64,000 bases of DNA from Micromonospora carbonacea (GTDB lineage Bacteria > Actinomycetota > Actinomycetes > Mycobacteriales > Micromonosporaceae). Both the position numbers and the translations under genes were made by a program. Location: NCBI RefSeq assembly GCF_014205165.1, contig NZ_JACHMZ010000001.1, forward strand, positions 5,376,501 through 5,440,500, read 5' to 3'. The notes below the pieces were generated by a model. It was not told where the DNA came from. It saw nothing but the letters and a program-made list of their open reading frames with translations, and searched no databases. The first letter of the stretch is position 1, and each line of letters starts with the position of its first letter. Below are positions 62,240 through 64,000 of this stretch, piece by piece.

Positions 62240-62277
62240 GACGGGCGCCGCGCCCCGGGTGGGGTGCGGCGCCCGTC
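62240..62277 (-). terminator. Hairpin terminator after ctaD
   Basis: GACGGGCGCCGC (62240-62251) and complement (62266-62277), 12-bp perfect arms and 14-nt loop, 19 bp past the ctaD stop on the minus strand. Confidence 0.75.
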
Positions 62278-62296
62278 GTACGGGTTGACCGGCGGC

Positions 62297-64000
62297 TCAG
62301 CGCTGGTCGACGTTGCCCGCCTTGTCCTCCTGGTAGCTGGCACCGTTGTCGGACTCGCTGGTCAGCGGCTTCGAGCCGCCCTCGGGCGGGCCGGCGAGGC
62401 TCTGGCCGGCGGCCAGCTCGGGGAACTTCGCGTCGAACGCGGGGCGCTCGGAGCGGATCCGGGGCATCCGGTCGAAGTTGCGCAGCGGGGGCGGCGAGCT
62501 GGTCGCCCACTCCAGCGAGTTGCCGTGGCCCCACGGGTCGTCGACCTCGACCACCGGGCCGGTCTTGTACGACTTCCAGCAGTTCCAGATGAACGGCAGG
62601 GTCGAGATGCCGGTGATGAACGCCCCGATCGTGGAGATCATGTTGAGCGTGGTGAAGCCGTCGCCGGGCAGGTAGTCGACGTACCGGCGGGGCATGCCCT
62701 CGTTGCCCAGCCAGTGCTGCACCAGGAACGTGGTGTGGAAGCCGATCATGGTCAGCCAGAAGTGGATCTTGCCCAGCCGCTCGTCGAGCATCCGGCCGAA
62801 CATCTTCGGGAACCAGAAGTAGATGCCGGCGAAGACGGCGAACACGATCGTGCCGAACAGCACGTAGTGGAAGTGCGCCACCACGAAGTACGAGTCGTGC
62901 ACGTGGAAGTCCAGCGGCGGGCTGGCCAGGATCACGCCGGTGAGGCCGCCGAAGAGGAAGGTCACCAGGAAGCCGATGGCGAAGAGCATCGGCGTCTCGA
63001 AGGTGATCTGGCCCCGCCACATGGTGCCGATCCAGTTGAAGAACTTCATGCCGGTCGGCACGGCGATCAGGTAGCTCAGGAAGCTGAAGAACGGCAGCAG
63101 CACCTGGCCGGTGGAGAACATGTGGTGCGCCCAGACGCTCATCGACAAGGCGGCGATGGCGATGGTCGCGGCGACCAGCCCCTTGTAGCCGAAGATCGGC
63201 TTGCGGGAGAAGACCGGGATGACCTCGGTGATGATGCCGAAGAACGGCAGCGCGATGATGTACACCTCGGGGTGGCCGAAGAACCAGAAGAGGTGCTGCC
63301 AGAGCATCGGGCCGCCGGTGGCCGGGTCGTAGACGTGCGCGCCGAGCAGCCGGTCTGCGGCGAGCGCGAAGAGCGCGGCGGCCAGCAGCGGGAAGATCAG
63401 GATCGCCAGCAGGCTGGTGACCAGCATGTTCCAGGTGAAGATCGGCATCCGGAACATCGTCATGCCGGGGGCGCGCAGGGTCAGGATCGTGGTGATCAGG
63501 TTGACCGCGCCGAGGATGGTGCCCAGACCGGAGATGGCCAGGCCGACGACCCACATGTTCGCGCCGACGCCCGGCGAGTGCTCGGCGGTGCTCAGCGGGG
63601 TGTACGCGGTCCAGCCGAAGTCGGCCGCGCCGCCCGGGGTGAGGAACCCGGCGGTCGCCATCGTGCCGCCGAACAGGTAGAGCCAGTACGCGAAGGAGTT
63701 CAGCCGGGGGAACGACACGTCCGGGGCGCCGATCTGCAGCGGCACCACGTAGTTCGCGAAGGCGAACACGATCGGCGTCGCGAAGAACAGCAGCATGATC
63801 GTGCCGTGCATCGTGAACAGCTGGTTGTACTGCTCCGGCGACAGGAACTGCAGCCCCGGGCGGGCCAGCTCGGCCCGCATGATCAGCGCCATCAGGCCAC
63901 CGATCATGAAGAACGCGAACGCGGTGACCATGTACATGATCCCGATCTGCTTCGCGTCCGTGGTGCGCAGCAGCCGCGCGATTGCCGACCCCTTGACCGG
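62297..64000 (-). CDS. ctaD: Cytochrome c oxidase subunit I (aa3 type), 5' end beyond window
   Basis: 567 codons present; the reading frame is open to position 64000 and the true start lies outside. Catalytic subunit of the terminal oxidase. Haem and copper ligands are visible: [12 protein letters not shown] (low-spin haem His), [13 protein letters not shown] (CuB His with the cross-linked Tyr), WAHHMFSTG (CuB His pair) and [11 protein letters not shown] (high-spin and low-spin haem His). Twelve spans are expected. The hydrophilic C-terminus of ~70 residues ([18 protein letters not shown]) is usual for actinobacterial CtaD. Other ctaD-type genes (bcc-aa3 supercomplex) will be elsewhere. Convergent with the MFS gene. 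Confidence 0.95.
   Translation of the reverse strand, partial: PVKGSAIARLLRTTDAKQIGIMYMVTAFAFFMIGGLMALIMRAELARPGLQFLSPEQYNQLFTMHGTIMLLFFATPIVFAFANYVVPLQIGAPDVSFPRLNSFAYWLYLFGGTMATAGFLTPGGAADFGWTAYTPLSTAEHSPGVGANMWVVGLAISGLGTILGAVNLITTILTLRAPGMTMFRMPIFTWNMLVTSLLAILIFPLLAAALFALAADRLLGAHVYDPATGGPMLWQHLFWFFGHPEVYIIALPFFGIITEVIPVFSRKPIFGYKGLVAATIAIAALSMSVWAHHMFSTGQVLLPFFSFLSYLIAVPTGMKFFNWIGTMWRGQITFETPMLFAIGFLVTFLFGGLTGVILASPPLDFHVHDSYFVVAHFHYVLFGTIVFAVFAGIYFWFPKMFGRMLDERLGKIHFWLTMIGFHTTFLVQHWLGNEGMPRRYVDYLPGDGFTTLNMISTIGAFITGISTLPFIWNCWKSYKTGPVVEVDDPWGHGNSLEWATSSPPPLRNFDRMPRIRSERPAFDAKFPELAAGQSLAGPPEGGSKPLTSESDNGASYQEDKAGNVDQR

Overview
The window is high-GC actinobacterial DNA (clearly above 70% G+C by eye, with strong G/C bias at third codon positions, many GTG starts and many ATGA/GTGA stop-start overlaps). 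The gene set (whole hut cluster, Nur-type site before a Ni/Co transporter, DUF2017, clpS, mec-cysO-cysM, oligoribonuclease, GT87, aa3-type ctaD) and a dispersed GGGGCCCC-based palindromic repeat fit the Micromonosporaceae, probably Micromonospora. That placement is inference. No phage, transposase or CRISPR array is visible, so this looks like chromosomal core and near-core DNA with a few accessory inserts.

Layout. 1-8.3 kb: partial ribokinase, an ABC ATPase, an ABC-2 exporter pair, a ROK regulator divergent from a GH3 NagZ-type enzyme, and a three-gene operon (membrane protein, DCC thiol protein, TetR) whose promoter carries two matching palindromic operators. 8.3-13.3 kb: a lower-GC island with a secreted Cys-rich protein, a GNAT, a small ORF behind an ECF-like promoter, orn, a GT87 mannosyltransferase and a 14-bp tandem repeat. 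13.3-19 kb: extracytoplasmic copper/redox block (YcnI, CopC-CopD, ECF sigma, MauE, DsbA-like protein, and a third secreted protein with a predicted mature N-terminal His). 19-21.8 kb: nickel/cobalt ECF transporter with a Nur-box-like operator. 21.8-27.9 kb: Bcp peroxiredoxin, PPOX-fold protein, tRNA-Leu(UAG), secreted proteins, an expansin, a methyltransferase and an LCP ligase. 28-30.2 kb: NarL-type two-component system followed by a DUF4253 gene remnant. 30.2-37.4 kb: Wzx/Wzy-type exopolysaccharide operon that ends in a GH10 glycosidase. 37.5-39.5 kb: membrane-anchored trypsin-fold protein that has lost two catalytic residues. 39.6-47.5 kb: histidine-utilisation operon rpiR-hutU-M20-hutF-hutI-hutH. 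47.6-55.6 kb: AEC transporter, then rdgB, rph, MBL hydrolase, cysM, cysO, mec, DUF2017 and clpS, in the order known from the Mycobacterium tuberculosis Rv1330c-Rv1341 region, plus a degenerate GTPase. 55.8-62 kb: LAL-type LuxR regulator, pncB, pncA and an MFS transporter. 62.3-64 kb: ctaD, cut by the window end.

How parts work together. hutH, hutU and hutI take histidine to formimino-glutamate, HutF gives N-formylglutamate, and the M20 hydrolase is the best candidate for the last step because no hutG is present. Mec, CysO and CysM form the protein-bound cysteine pathway; CysO here has a 26-residue tail after its Gly-Gly, which implies maturation. pncA and pncB form a nicotinamide salvage arm. 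The EPS genes overlap one another head to tail, and the overlap extends to the GH10 enzyme, suggesting it trims the polymer made by the same operon.

Transcription signals recur: many genes have a TANNNT -10 element 6-7 bp before their start codon (leaderless pattern), and strong GC hairpins lie at several gene ends. A dispersed palindromic repeat supplies both the ribosome-binding site and the start codon of the M20 gene.
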